Of a DNA stretch of 64,000 bases, positions 44,236-53,746 are shown one piece after another. Below the pieces are notes generated by a model that did no database searches, was not told where the DNA came from, and saw only the letters and a program-made list of their open reading frames with translations. Each line of letters begins with the position of its first letter. Positions within the stretch are counted from its first letter, which is position 1. Source of the stretch: Planctomycetales bacterium (lineage in GTDB: Bacteria; Planctomycetota; Planctomycetia; Planctomycetales; Planctomycetaceae). The DNA lies in contig JANQPT010000061.1 of the NCBI GenBank assembly GCA_028285345.1, positions 241,511-305,510 of the forward strand, given 5' to 3'. Both the position numbers and the translations under genes were made by a program.

Positions 44236-44429
44236 TCCTATGCTGTCTTGTTTTCCGGGTGTGATCATCTGCGTTAATGTCGGAGCGATTTCGACGTTGG
44301 TCGGATCGCGCCCACTCTGGCGGCCACACCCGGTTGTCCGGTCGCATCGCGAAGTCAATCGCCGCATTTCGACTCCGGTTACGGGAGTCGAACGGCGTGC
44401 CCACACAAATTCATGAGTGAATCAGCAAT

Positions 44430-47066
44430 ATGAAAACCGACGAGCTGCGTGAAAAGTATCTTGAATACTTCGAGTCCAAAGGTTGTGTCCGGCGGCCCAG
44501 CGATGTCCTGGTGCCGCGCGGCGATCCGACAGTATTGTTCACGCCGGCCGGAATGAATCAATTCAAAGACCAGTTTTTGGGCGTCGGTAAGTTGGAGTTC
44601 ACGCGGGCGACCACTTGCCAAAAATGCCTGCGGACCGGCGATATCGAAAATGTGGGCAACACCGCCTATCACCACACATTCTTTGAAATGCTGGGGAATT
44701 TTTCCTTCGGCGATTATTTCAAGGACGAAGCAATCCACTGGGCCTGGGAGTTTCTGACCGATCAGAAATGGCTCGGATTGAATGCCGATCGTCTCACGGT
44801 CACCGTGTTCGAGGATGACGATGAGGCCTACAACATTTGGCACAAAAAGATCGGGCTCTCCACCGACCGGATTTCGCGCGACAATGAGCACGAAAACTTC
44901 TGGCCGGCCGGCGCGCCGAGCGAAGGGCCTGACGGCGTTTGCGGGCCGTGCAGCGAAATCTTCTATCACCCTCCCGGCAGCGACGGCAACGTCGAGATTT
45001 GGAATCTTGTCTTCACCCAATTCAATCGTGTCGGAATTCCTCCGGACAACCTACGGCCGCTCCCGAAAAAGAATATCGACACCGGTATGGGCCTGGAGCG
45101 GACCGCCGCCGTGCTCCAAGGGCACGAGAGCAACTTCGAGATCGACATTCTCCGGCCACTGTGCGAGGCCTCGGCCGAAGCAGTCGGCGTCAAGTATGAA
45201 TTCTCCGCTCCTCAAGGACGTGCGATTCGCCGCATCGCAGATCACATTCGTGCCGTGACCTTCGCGATTTCTGAGGGTGTCCTTCCGGATCGCGAAAAGG
45301 AAAACTATGTCATCCGCCAGTTGCTGCGCCGCGCCGTCATGGAGGGATTCCTGATCGGCTGCCACGATCCGTTTTTGCACACGCTGGTGCCATCGGTCAT
45401 TGAAGTCATGAAAGTTCCCTATCCGGAACTGACTGATTCCGCCGACAAGATTGCGGCCGCCGTACGCGACGAAGAGGAGCAATTCCTGGGCACCGTCGAA
45501 AAGGGATTAAAGAAATTAGAATCCTTCATCGAGCGGACCCGCAGCGACGGCAGTTCGATGATATCGGGCGACGACGCTTTCGATCTGCATCAAACAGACG
45601 GGTTTTTAATTGAACTGACCGAGGCGGTCGCTGCGAAGCACAATCTCGCCGTCGACCGTCAGCGATTTGAAGCACGCCGCAAACAGCATCTGCAGGCCAG
45701 CGGTTCGGGATTGTTTCTGGACGCCGTTATGGCGGCCGGGCCGCTGGATGCGCTGCGGGAAACGTTGCCGGAAACGGAATTCAGCGGTTACGGCGAAACG
45801 TCCAGTACCGGAAAAATTGTCGGGATCATCGCCGAAAAGCACCTGGTGGATACCTTAGAAGAAGTCGGGCACGACGATCCTGTGGGAGTCGTGCTCAATC
45901 GCACGCCGTTCTACGGCGAGGCGGGCGGCCAGGTCGGCGACACCGGAATTCTATCGGGAGCAGACTTTCAGTTTCGTGTGATGGACACGCAGTGCGATGC
46001 CGGTTTCGTCGTGCATATTGGACATCTGACGCAAGGCACGCTCAAACTCGACACTGAAGTGACCGCCGAAGTTGATGCAAGCCGCCGCAGCGGAATCCGC
46101 CGCGCGCACTCCGCGACGCATCTGTTGCATCATGCGCTGCACAATGTCGTCGGTGAGCACGCACTGCAGCGCGGATCTAAAGTCGATCAGGACACGCTCC
46201 GATTTGACTTCAGCCAGCCGCGTCCGGTCACATCGGAGCAGCTTTCGCGGATCGAGGATGAGATCAATCGTCATGTCGCCCAGGGCGCTCCGATTTCAGC
46301 GGAGGTGATGGATCTGAAAGACGCCAAGAAACTGGGAGCAATGGCCCTGTTCGGTGAGAAGTATCCGGATCGCGTCCGCGTCGTCCGCATGGGCGATTTC
46401 AGCAAGGAACTTTGCGGCGGCACGCATTTGAACAACACAGGGCAAGTTGGGTTGTGCAAGATCGTTTCCGAAGAGGGAACTCAAAAAGGAGTGCGGCGAA
46501 TTACCGCCCTCACGGGAGAGCGGGCCCTGGAAAAAGTCCGTCAGGACGAGGAACTCCTAAAGGAACTCTCTCAACTGCTCAAGACGCCGCAACCGTCTGA
46601 TTTGCCTCAGCGCGTGACGGCGCTGCAGGACGAGCTGCGAAAACTCAAACGCGAATTGTCCAAGCAGACGACGCAGTCCGCCGCCTCGGCAGTCGACTCC
46701 ATGTTGGAAGGAGCGACAGACGTCGACGGCGTGAAAATCGTCGGGTACGAAGCCCGCGATTGGGATGTGGAAATGATCCGCGCACAGATCGACCAGATAC
46801 GTAAAATCGCGGGGACCTCAGCTGTCTTGATCGGTTCAGTGACCAACGGCAAAGTCTTATTGATTGCCGGGCTCAGCAAGGATTTGGTGAAACGCGGGTT
46901 GAACGCCTCCGATTGGGTCAAAACGTCCGCCAAAATTGCCGGCGGCGGAGGCGGCGGACGGCCCGATTTTGCGCAGGCCGGGGCAAAACATCCTGACAAA
47001 CTGGGTGAGGCGATCAGCCACGGCGTTAGCTGGCTGCAAAAACAACTGTCGGCTGTTTCTTCGTAG
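44430..47066 (+). CDS. alaS: Alanyl-tRNA synthetase
   Basis: The 878-residue protein is complete. The catalytic class II domain has GDPTVLFTPAGMNQFKDQFLG, RATTCQKCLRTGDIENVG and GLERTAAVLQG. The editing domain carries RAHSATHLLHHALH and, with the zinc-binding CGGTHLNNTGQVG, the editing-site His and Cys residues. The C-terminal C-Ala domain ends with GGGGGGRPDFAQAGAK. It charges tRNA-Ala and hydrolyses misacylated Ser/Gly-tRNA. Monocistronic. Confidence 0.97.
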   Translation: MKTDELREKYLEYFESKGCVRRPSDVLVPRGDPTVLFTPAGMNQFKDQFLGVGKLEFTRATTCQKCLRTGDIENVGNTAYHHTFFEMLGNFSFGDYFKDEAIHWAWEFLTDQKWLGLNADRLTVTVFEDDDEAYNIWHKKIGLSTDRISRDNEHENFWPAGAPSEGPDGVCGPCSEIFYHPPGSDGNVEIWNLVFTQFNRVGIPPDNLRPLPKKNIDTGMGLERTAAVLQGHESNFEIDILRPLCEASAEAVGVKYEFSAPQGRAIRRIADHIRAVTFAISEGVLPDREKENYVIRQLLRRAVMEGFLIGCHDPFLHTLVPSVIEVMKVPYPELTDSADKIAAAVRDEEEQFLGTVEKGLKKLESFIERTRSDGSSMISGDDAFDLHQTDGFLIELTEAVAAKHNLAVDRQRFEARRKQHLQASGSGLFLDAVMAAGPLDALRETLPETEFSGYGETSSTGKIVGIIAEKHLVDTLEEVGHDDPVGVVLNRTPFYGEAGGQVGDTGILSGADFQFRVMDTQCDAGFVVHIGHLTQGTLKLDTEVTAEVDASRRSGIRRAHSATHLLHHALHNVVGEHALQRGSKVDQDTLRFDFSQPRPVTSEQLSRIEDEINRHVAQGAPISAEVMDLKDAKKLGAMALFGEKYPDRVRVVRMGDFSKELCGGTHLNNTGQVGLCKIVSEEGTQKGVRRITALTGERALEKVRQDEELLKELSQLLKTPQPSDLPQRVTALQDELRKLKRELSKQTTQSAASAVDSMLEGATDVDGVKIVGYEARDWDVEMIRAQIDQIRKIAGTSAVLIGSVTNGKVLLIAGLSKDLVKRGLNASDWVKTSAKIAGGGGGGRPDFAQAGAKHPDKLGEAISHGVSWLQKQLSAVSS

Positions 47067-47129
47067 CCGTTACGCTCCGTGGCAATTGCTTCGGATTTTT
47101 CATGAATCTTGTCGAGTTCAGACTGAGTC

Positions 47130-47229
47130 GGGTGCCATGCTCTCGCGTCACGTAGTGACGAGTGAGCATGCGATTGCAGAATCGCACGTGGCATGGTCAC
47201 CCGCCTGTCGGCGTGAGACCACGGCACCC
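47130..47229. repeat. Large palindromic interspersed element downstream of alaS
   Basis: GGGTGCC (47130-47136) pairs with GGCACCC (47223-47229), enclosing CATGCTC/GAGCATG, CGTCAC-GTA-GTGACG, GCGATT/AATCGC and CGCC/GGCG hairpins. Such a multibranched 100-base fold between two convergent genes looks like a mobile interspersed repeat, possibly acting as a terminator. Confidence 0.75.
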
Positions 47230-47330
47230 GGCAAAAAAATTCTTCATGCCCAAACGTGTCTGGTCTTCACGTGATATCAAACTGCTTGGGAAGTAAGTGC
47301 CATGTGCCTCAACGCGCGCTGCGCACGAAC

Positions 47331-48065
47331 TCAATCATCGGGTTGAGTAAGCGGGTGAAATTCGTGCCAATGAAAGCCGTCCGGCAAGGTCGGTTTCGCG
47401 GCGAACTCCAGGTGGATGATTCGCCGGTGCGATGTGGTCTGCGGGTCGGAGTTACGGCTGCAGTGGAACAGGAGCGGCCGAATGGCGAGCACATCGCCGG
47501 CATGTGCATACACCGCGTGGGCTACGTGGGCCTGCGTTCCCGGTTGGCCGTCGCGGTGTGATCCCGGTCGCACCAGGAGCGGACCGTTTTCCTTAGTGAC
47601 GGTATCAAGATGCAGCCGCAGCGAAAGCATCGACTCGAGCACTTCGCGCGAGGCTTCCACATGGGGCACATCCGCCTTGAGCCGCACCTTTGAAAAGTGG
47701 GGCGACTCCAGTCCCTCGTTACGAATGGCAACGCCTCTGTCTTGATGCCAGGGCAGCGCCCAGGACTGTTCGGGCGGTTTGTCGAAATACAAACCCCGCA
47801 CCAGTCCGCACTGACTTCCGAGCACTGACTGCAGCAGATTTCTCAACGGCTGGCGGTGGCAGAGGTCCTTCGCTGCCGGAAAGACCCGCAAGAGTTGACG
47901 CGATGCGTACACGCGTTGGTTTCGTGCCAAGACGGCCTGCGGCGGAGCATTGTGCAGGGCACGGTGGAGTTCTCCGACGATGCCCTCAATCTCATCCCGA
48001 GTAAAGACTGCCGGGATCAGCGCGAAACCGTCATCTCGCAGTTGCTGTTGCCAGTCTGCCTGCAT
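47331..48065 (-). CDS. Phytanoyl-CoA dioxygenase (PhyH)-like protein
   Basis: The 244-residue protein has the Fe(II)/2-oxoglutarate oxygenase facial triad: WHQDRG with His107 and Asp109, and FHCS with His201, plus an Arg in SHRRIIHLEF for 2-oxoglutarate. Family members hydroxylate a wide range of small molecules; the substrate is unknown. Downstream on the same strand of a DapA-family gene after 42 bases, so the two probably share a transcript and a catabolic role. Confidence 0.85.
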   Translation of the reverse strand: MQADWQQQLRDDGFALIPAVFTRDEIEGIVGELHRALHNAPPQAVLARNQRVYASRQLLRVFPAAKDLCHRQPLRNLLQSVLGSQCGLVRGLYFDKPPEQSWALPWHQDRGVAIRNEGLESPHFSKVRLKADVPHVEASREVLESMLSLRLHLDTVTKENGPLLVRPGSHRDGQPGTQAHVAHAVYAHAGDVLAIRPLLFHCSRNSDPQTTSHRRIIHLEFAAKPTLPDGFHWHEFHPLTQPDD

Positions 48066-48107
48066 GGTTCATGGGGACCGCTGGGGCGAAACGATCAGGG
48101 CCGCAGA

Positions 48108-49130
48108 TTAGGCCATGCCCCGTCGCTTCAGTTCACCCAATACGTTTTGTACGATCGCGTTGATTTCAGCACGGTCGATTTGATCCGCCCCCACCGGGCA
48201 GCCGCCGACCGGCTCGTCGGTGAATCCTTGCTCGGCCAGCAAGCACTGCAGCGTCTTGCTGAGCAACGACAGGTCGGTTGTCTGATCCGGAGAAAGCGGT
48301 TGTCGTCCCGTGCCCATGTTAAAGCCGCGCAGTTCAACGGCGGCGCGAAATCCTTCCGGGAATTCGGCCGAATAGATCATGGTGTCGAACAACGTCACCA
48401 AGTCATACTGGACTTGCCGGGCTTCGTCGAGTTTGCCGGCGGTTGTCAGGTCGTAGAGTTTCCGCGTGATTTCCGGCACAACGCCGGAGGTTGCGTTTGT
48501 GCCGCCGTCACAGCCAATTAGAATCAGCGGCATCAACGCCGCGTCCCAGCCGGTCAGGAAACTGAATTCGGGACGTTGCGGACGCACAGCCTGGATCATG
48601 CGGATCATGTGCGGAATGTCCCCCGACGAGTCTTTGATCGCCACAATACGCTCAAAATTGTCTGCCAACCGCTGGACGGTCGGGACGTCGATCGGGCTGG
48701 CGAACAGCGGGATGTTATACAGCGTCACATCAACGGGGGTATTGCGGCCGATTTCCGCAAAGTAGGCGTAGACAGACTCAGGGCTCAGCTTGTAATAGAA
48801 CGGGGCGACGATGGCGACCGCTCTAACCCCCAAGTCGCTGTAATGTTCGCACGCTCTAATCGTCTCTTTGACGTTGGCTTCAGCAGCGCCAGCGAGGATC
48901 GGTACACGGCCCCGATTCTGGTCAACGATGATTTCGATGATCCGGCGCCGTTCTTCGGCGGTGAATCGGGTGAATTCCCCCGTCGATCCATTGGGATACA
49001 GTCCGTGCACGCCCCGGTCGATCAGCCAATCGGTGTAACGCCGCAGTTCGCTTTCATTGATCTCTCCGCGTTGATCGAGCGGGACAAGATTCGGCGTAAA
49101 TATGCCCTGAAGTTTCGTTGATATTGACAT
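48108..49130 (-). CDS. DapA-family lyase/aldolase (dihydrodipicolinate synthase-like)
   Basis: The 340-residue protein has the TIM-barrel motifs: GLYPNGSTGEFTRFT, LYNIP with Tyr138, and VAIKDSSG with the Schiff-base Lys166. It is about 40 residues longer than DapA, with a C-terminal extension. It could be a 2-keto-3-deoxy sugar-acid or N-acetylneuraminate aldolase rather than DapA, since lysine-biosynthesis genes are absent and a PhyH-like oxygenase follows. The role is inferred from context. Confidence 0.85.
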   Translation of the reverse strand: MSISTKLQGIFTPNLVPLDQRGEINESELRRYTDWLIDRGVHGLYPNGSTGEFTRFTAEERRRIIEIIVDQNRGRVPILAGAAEANVKETIRACEHYSDLGVRAVAIVAPFYYKLSPESVYAYFAEIGRNTPVDVTLYNIPLFASPIDVPTVQRLADNFERIVAIKDSSGDIPHMIRMIQAVRPQRPEFSFLTGWDAALMPLILIGCDGGTNATSGVVPEITRKLYDLTTAGKLDEARQVQYDLVTLFDTMIYSAEFPEGFRAAVELRGFNMGTGRQPLSPDQTTDLSLLSKTLQCLLAEQGFTDEPVGGCPVGADQIDRAEINAIVQNVLGELKRRGMA

Positions 49131-49380
49131 CGGCTCACAGTTTCTTGAATTCCGCAGCGTTTGGTGCGGCCACGAGTTGTTTTCGCTCTATCATATCATG
49201 CCGCCGAACCGTCGGCATACGGCAAAGAGATCGACGGCTCAAACGAGCCAAGCTCAGCTCAGAGTCTCACGAGGGATGCACAGAACCGTTATAACCGGAC
49301 GAGGTTAGTGGATGCCCGTGGTGGATGCAAATTCTGCATGGAGAGGAGGATCTGGCACTGGCTCGACGAAGATTGACAAC

Positions 49381-51603
49381 TCAGAACTTGGGCGTGTCTT
49401 TCTCCGGTTGTTCTTCGGTCTCTGCCGGCTGTTCCTGGTCAGGACCGGCTTCCTCTGCAGACGCATCGGGTTGTTGTTTGCTCGGGGCATCGTCCTCGTC
49501 GGAGTCCTCTTCCCCGTCGGCGGACTCTGCTTGGGCCTCGCCCAATTCGGCAATCAGCCTTTCGGCTTCCGTTTCGGCGGAGCGGCCGTAGAACTGAATC
49601 ACCATGTAAAGCACGACGGCGCCCATTGGGAGCAGAGCCGGCAGAAATGAATAGCCAAGGCCGATCGGAACGTATCCGAACAACAAGGAGACCCCGGCCA
49701 CGGTTGCGGCGTAAGGAAGCTGGGTTGTCACATGGTCGAGATGGTCGCAGTTCGTGGCGGCCGAAGAGAGCACCGTCGTATCCGAAATGGGCGAACAGTG
49801 ATCGCCGAAAATCGCGCCCGCCAGCACGGATCCGATCGAGGCAATCATCAGATGATGGTCGGGAGCAGCCTGGTCGAGCGTTGCCAACTTGCTGTACGTC
49901 ACGGTAATTGCCAGCGGCATCAGAAGACCCATCGTCGTAAACGAACTGCCGGTGGCGAAGGACACCAGCGCAGCCAGTACGAACACGAGCGCGGGAACCC
50001 ACTGTACGGCCAGCGATTGTTGGGAATGCTCGACTAAGAACCCTGCTGTATTCAAGTTTCGATCGTCGCAAATATCCGCCAGCGCCCAGGCCATCACGAG
50101 AATCACGACGGCCAGAAACATGCTCTTGGCGCCGTTCAGCCACGCCTCGATCGACTGCTGTAGCGTCAACGACTTGGAAATGATGGCACTAGCGATCGCG
50201 ATCAGCGACGCCGCAAACGAGGCAAATAACAACACGCGATTCGATTCGGCACTGGCCACGATCATTCGCAATGTGCGTTCAGGCACCGGGCGGTTTTCAG
50301 CGACTGCGGTTTCGTCCTGGCGATCCAGAACCCAACTGCCGCTCGACCACATTCCGACCATCACCAGGATGACCAGACCGCAGATGGGAATTATGGCGTT
50401 GCGAGCGCGCAAGACTTCGGGCGGTTCGCTCGTCGGGTCGTCAGGTTCAGGAATGGACGCATCGGGGGCGGAAGGTTGGTCGTAGACAAGGGAACGGATT
50501 TCTGCGCGGAGCATCGGCCCGTAATCATGACCTAATAGCGCGATCAAGCCGACGAAAACGATTAAGAAGACCGCATAGAAGCGGAATGGGATGCTATACA
50601 GAAAAATCTCATAAATCCCCTCTGATTCGAGTCCCAATGCTTCGTAGGTGTCCTGAATCTGTCCCAGCTCAAACCCGACCCATGTGGAAATTAGTGCCAG
50701 ACCGGCGATGGGTGCCGCAGTGGAATCAACGAGAAACGCCAATTTCTCGCGAGAAATCTTCAGCCGGTCGGTCATCGGCCGCATCGTGCCGCCGACGAGC
50801 AGGCTGTTTGCATAGTCGTCAAAAAAGACCACCATACCCAAAAACCAGGTCGTCAGCTGACCGCGTTGGCGGTTCTTCGTGAAGCGGGCCATCGAATCGA
50901 CCAACCCGTGTGTCCCGCCGCTACGGGACATCACACCGATCATCGCTCCCAGAAACAGCGTGAACAGCACGATTAACAAGTGCGCATTGTCCGGAGAGTC
51001 CGGCTGAGTCAGTTGCTCAAGGATGTACTTGTCGAGACACCGCAAGAAGGCCACGAAAAAATTTCCGCGGGCGAGGATCAATGCACCGACCCAAACACCT
51101 GCAAAGAGTGCGCAAATCACGTTTCGTAGCCAGACAGCCATGCCAATTGCCAGCAACGGAGGGAGCAGGCTCAGAAATCCGGGAATCCGAACCACTTCCA
51201 ATTCCGCTTGCGGATCGGGGCCTTTCATGGCCTGCACTGTGATCACGGAGCGATCGACGAAAACGCGGCGCTGCAGCGCCAAGTCGGTCTTTAGCAAAAT
51301 CCGGCCGCTTTGAAACGGTGGAATCGCGACCGCCTCTCCGGCCTCTTCGACAATGATCCCCTCGATCATCGCACGGCCATTGAAGTTCGTGTCGATCTGG
51401 CCCTGCTGGTCTAATGCCTCGATCTCGATCTCACGAACGGGCACCCCGGCCATCACGACGCCGGGGTCGAGAATCCGAAATCGAGCCGGCAGCGGAGCCA
51501 AGAAACGGTCCGTCTCCGTTAGCTGACCGCAAGCCGCGTCCGAAAGGAGCAACAGAAGCAGCAAACCCAACGAAAGACTTTTCATCACCTTGCCGTCCTG
51601 CAT
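49381..51603 (-). CDS. NhaC-type Na+/H+ antiporter with an extra N-terminal periplasmic domain
   Basis: The 740-residue product is longer than a typical NhaC. It opens with a signal peptide (MKSLSLGLLLLLLLSDAAC; ATG at 51603 or 51585) and about 105 residues of beta-sandwich-like sequence (ILDPGVVMAGVPVREIEIEALDQQGQID), then about 11 membrane segments with the NhaC-like GDHCSPISDTTVLSSAATNCDH motif. The C-terminal 65 residues are acidic and low complexity. It should exchange Na+ for H+ across the inner membrane; the N-terminal domain may sense or bind something in the periplasm. Single gene. Confidence 0.85.
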   Translation of the reverse strand: MQDGKVMKSLSLGLLLLLLLSDAACGQLTETDRFLAPLPARFRILDPGVVMAGVPVREIEIEALDQQGQIDTNFNGRAMIEGIIVEEAGEAVAIPPFQSGRILLKTDLALQRRVFVDRSVITVQAMKGPDPQAELEVVRIPGFLSLLPPLLAIGMAVWLRNVICALFAGVWVGALILARGNFFVAFLRCLDKYILEQLTQPDSPDNAHLLIVLFTLFLGAMIGVMSRSGGTHGLVDSMARFTKNRQRGQLTTWFLGMVVFFDDYANSLLVGGTMRPMTDRLKISREKLAFLVDSTAAPIAGLALISTWVGFELGQIQDTYEALGLESEGIYEIFLYSIPFRFYAVFLIVFVGLIALLGHDYGPMLRAEIRSLVYDQPSAPDASIPEPDDPTSEPPEVLRARNAIIPICGLVILVMVGMWSSGSWVLDRQDETAVAENRPVPERTLRMIVASAESNRVLLFASFAASLIAIASAIISKSLTLQQSIEAWLNGAKSMFLAVVILVMAWALADICDDRNLNTAGFLVEHSQQSLAVQWVPALVFVLAALVSFATGSSFTTMGLLMPLAITVTYSKLATLDQAAPDHHLMIASIGSVLAGAIFGDHCSPISDTTVLSSAATNCDHLDHVTTQLPYAATVAGVSLLFGYVPIGLGYSFLPALLPMGAVVLYMVIQFYGRSAETEAERLIAELGEAQAESADGEEDSDEDDAPSKQQPDASAEEAGPDQEQPAETEEQPEKDTPKF

Positions 51604-51717
51604 CGGTGTGTCTCAGGAGGACATCCGAGCCCTCAGCGATGCTGCTGTGTTTTCGATAACGCCGAGTGCGCCCGAATTTACCCCGTTGCGTTGATCATGG
51701 CACAGGATACAGAACGT

Positions 51718-52554
51718 TTACCGATCGTGCGACTGTACGTGCGGCGATTCGCCGGTGGGCGGCTCCTGCGGCCAGTCAACGACAAACGTCGTTCGTCCGG
51801 GAAGTGATTCCGAGAGTTCGATTCGTCCGCCATGTCCGTCGACGATCCGCCAACACTTCGAAAGACCGAAGCCGAGACCGCGTCCAGATTGACGGCCGGA
51901 AAAAAACGGGTCGAACAGATGTTCCCGTTCCACTTCGCTCATCCCGGGGCCATTGTCGGAGACCGACAGCCTAGCAAACGGCTTATCGCCTTCCAAGGTC
52001 GAGGAGAGAGTGATTTCAACGCGACCATTGCGGCCGACGGCTTCACCGGCATTCTTGAGGAGACTGCTGGTGACGATTTTCAACTGTACCGGATCCGCCC
52101 AGACATCTTGTGTCTCAGAGAGATCCATGTCGAGATCGATCGCCGCCTCATTGAAATCCGCAGCATGTTTGGCGGCGGTTTCGCGAACGGCCTGCGCCCA
52201 GTCGCAACGCTCAGGTTCCGGGACCGGAGGGCGTGCAAAGAGCATCACGTCGCCGATCATGTCTCGAACGCGGTAGGCCTGCGCGCCGATTGCCGCCAAT
52301 TCTCGCTGCTTTTGAGGATTGGATTCCTGGTTTAACAGCCGTTGGGTCCGGTTGATGATGACCGCGAGCGGATTGTTAATCTCATGTCCCGCCCCGGCTG
52401 AAAACTCCGCCAATGCCTCGAGTTTAGCCGCGAGGGATTCGTCATGACCGGGGTCGACTGCCATGTTCTCGACCGTTTGAAGAAGTGCGGGCCTTCGCAA
52501 GGGCGTGTCAATACGCCGCGGGCACACGCGCCGACGCGACGTCCACGAGATCAC
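51718..52554 (-). CDS. Sensorless histidine kinase
   Basis: A 278-residue protein from GTG at 52554, supported by GGAG eight bases upstream; an ATG at 52464 has a weaker site. It has no membrane segment or sensor domain. The H box is EFSAGAGHEINNPLAVI, followed by N box LLKNAGEAVG, G1 DNGPGMS, F LFDPFFSG and G2 GRGLGFGLSKCW. It lies 88 bases downstream of the response-regulator gene on the same strand, so the pair is probably one operon; input must come from a partner protein. Confidence 0.85.
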   Translation of the reverse strand: MISWTSRRRVCPRRIDTPLRRPALLQTVENMAVDPGHDESLAAKLEALAEFSAGAGHEINNPLAVIINRTQRLLNQESNPQKQRELAAIGAQAYRVRDMIGDVMLFARPPVPEPERCDWAQAVRETAAKHAADFNEAAIDLDMDLSETQDVWADPVQLKIVTSSLLKNAGEAVGRNGRVEITLSSTLEGDKPFARLSVSDNGPGMSEVEREHLFDPFFSGRQSGRGLGFGLSKCWRIVDGHGGRIELSESLPGRTTFVVDWPQEPPTGESPHVQSHDR

Positions 52555-52642
52555 GCAGTGATCTCCGATACGGAGTTGTCAAACCGCCGCCGTGACATCG
52601 TAACAGCGCTGACCAATGACTGTTTCGGTCGCGGTGCGGAAA

Positions 52643-53221
52643 CTACGGAGGAGTCGGTTCGATATCCAGCTCGCGACACAGCGTCTCGACCAATTGGTCG
52701 ACTTCAAACGGCTTTTGCAGGAACACGTTGGCGCCCGAATCAATCAGTTCGCCGATCTTATCTTGCTCTACCATTCCGCTAATGCAAACGATCCGCGTAT
52801 CGTCAAGCGTGGAATCGCTGCGGACGCGCTGGCAGACTTCCTTGCCGTTGATGTCCGGGAGCATCACATCCAGGACGATGACGTCAGGACGATACTCCTT
52901 GACCATCATTCCCGCGTCAAATCCGTTGTTGGCGGTGCGGATCTCGAATCGGCCATCCGCCTCGAGCGCGTCGCTGATCAATTCGACCAGCTCTTCATCG
53001 TCATCCACAACCAGTGCTTTCCGGCGTCCGCTTTCCAACGCGTCGGTCGGAATGCTGTTCTCCTTCATGAATTTATAGAGCTGCTCGCGCGGGATGCGAC
53101 GAAATCGTGATCCCGGGACGCGAAAGCCCTTGAGTTGACCGGAGTCAAAACACCGAATGATTGTCTGTTGACTAACTTTGCAAACTTTCGCGGCTTCACC
53201 TGTGGTAAAGACTGTTTTCAT
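52643..53221 (-). CDS. Response regulator with N-terminal excisionase-type HTH
   Basis: ATG at 53221 has AAAGGTGG upstream; a longer frame extends 49 codons back without a good site. The 192-residue product begins with an excisionase/MerR-like helix-turn-helix (FTTGEAAKVCKVSQQTIIRCFDSGQLKGFRVPGSRFRRI), then a receiver domain with VVDDDEE, Asp118 in IVLDVMLPD and Lys in QKPF. This order, DNA binding first and receiver last, is the reverse of OmpR/NarL regulators. It probably controls genes in response to the downstream kinase. Confidence 0.87.
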   Translation of the reverse strand: MKTVFTTGEAAKVCKVSQQTIIRCFDSGQLKGFRVPGSRFRRIPREQLYKFMKENSIPTDALESGRRKALVVDDDEELVELISDALEADGRFEIRTANNGFDAGMMVKEYRPDVIVLDVMLPDINGKEVCQRVRSDSTLDDTRIVCISGMVEQDKIGELIDSGANVFLQKPFEVDQLVETLCRELDIEPTPP

Positions 53222-53746
53222 GTTGCTCGTCCACCTTTTGCATCGGCCTGCGTTCATGCATCCGATGTCACAGAACCCCTCGTGAATCCCTCCGCGAAGA
53301 GAGGCTATCCCTCCCTGTGCGCGACAACTGAAAAACCTCGTTTCGAATCCGTTGCTTCTAAAGTTCAAACCGCAAGTGACATCTTATCCATCACGATTCG
53401 TTGATCCGACGAAACGAAATCGTTTGCCGAAAGTCATCCGGCAAATTCAAGTTCCCGTTAATGAAGGTAGCGACTTACAATTAGCATTGCGACGATGACC
53501 AATCGGCGGGGACATCGACGAGTGAAGGAGATAGGACAGTGGTCAAATGAACAGAGGCCGGGAAGACTCCCGGCTCAGATGAATTACCGATCTTACCGTT
53601 GGCCCACATTATATCCATTCTGCGAAATCGTGCAACACTCTTCGTTTCCACCGAGCACCCCCAAAAGCTGATTTCGCGTCCGTTTCTACAAAGTCGCAAG
53701 ATTACTCTGATTGAAGACTTGCTAAGCAATACCACAACATATTGTG
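53222..53746. other. Long intergenic region between mnmG and the response-regulator operon
   Basis: No convincing gene. An 84-codon minus-strand frame (53481-53735) has no family or ribosome-site support. GCCGGGA/TCCCGGC at 53557-53574 forms a hairpin about 175 bases past the mnmG stop and may be part of a terminator. The promoter of the minus-strand regulator operon should lie at the left, in the first 150 bases. Confidence 0.4.

Noticed and set aside
53481..53735. 84-codon minus-strand frame
   Set aside because: Crosses a terminator-like hairpin, lacks a ribosome site and has no resemblance to known proteins.
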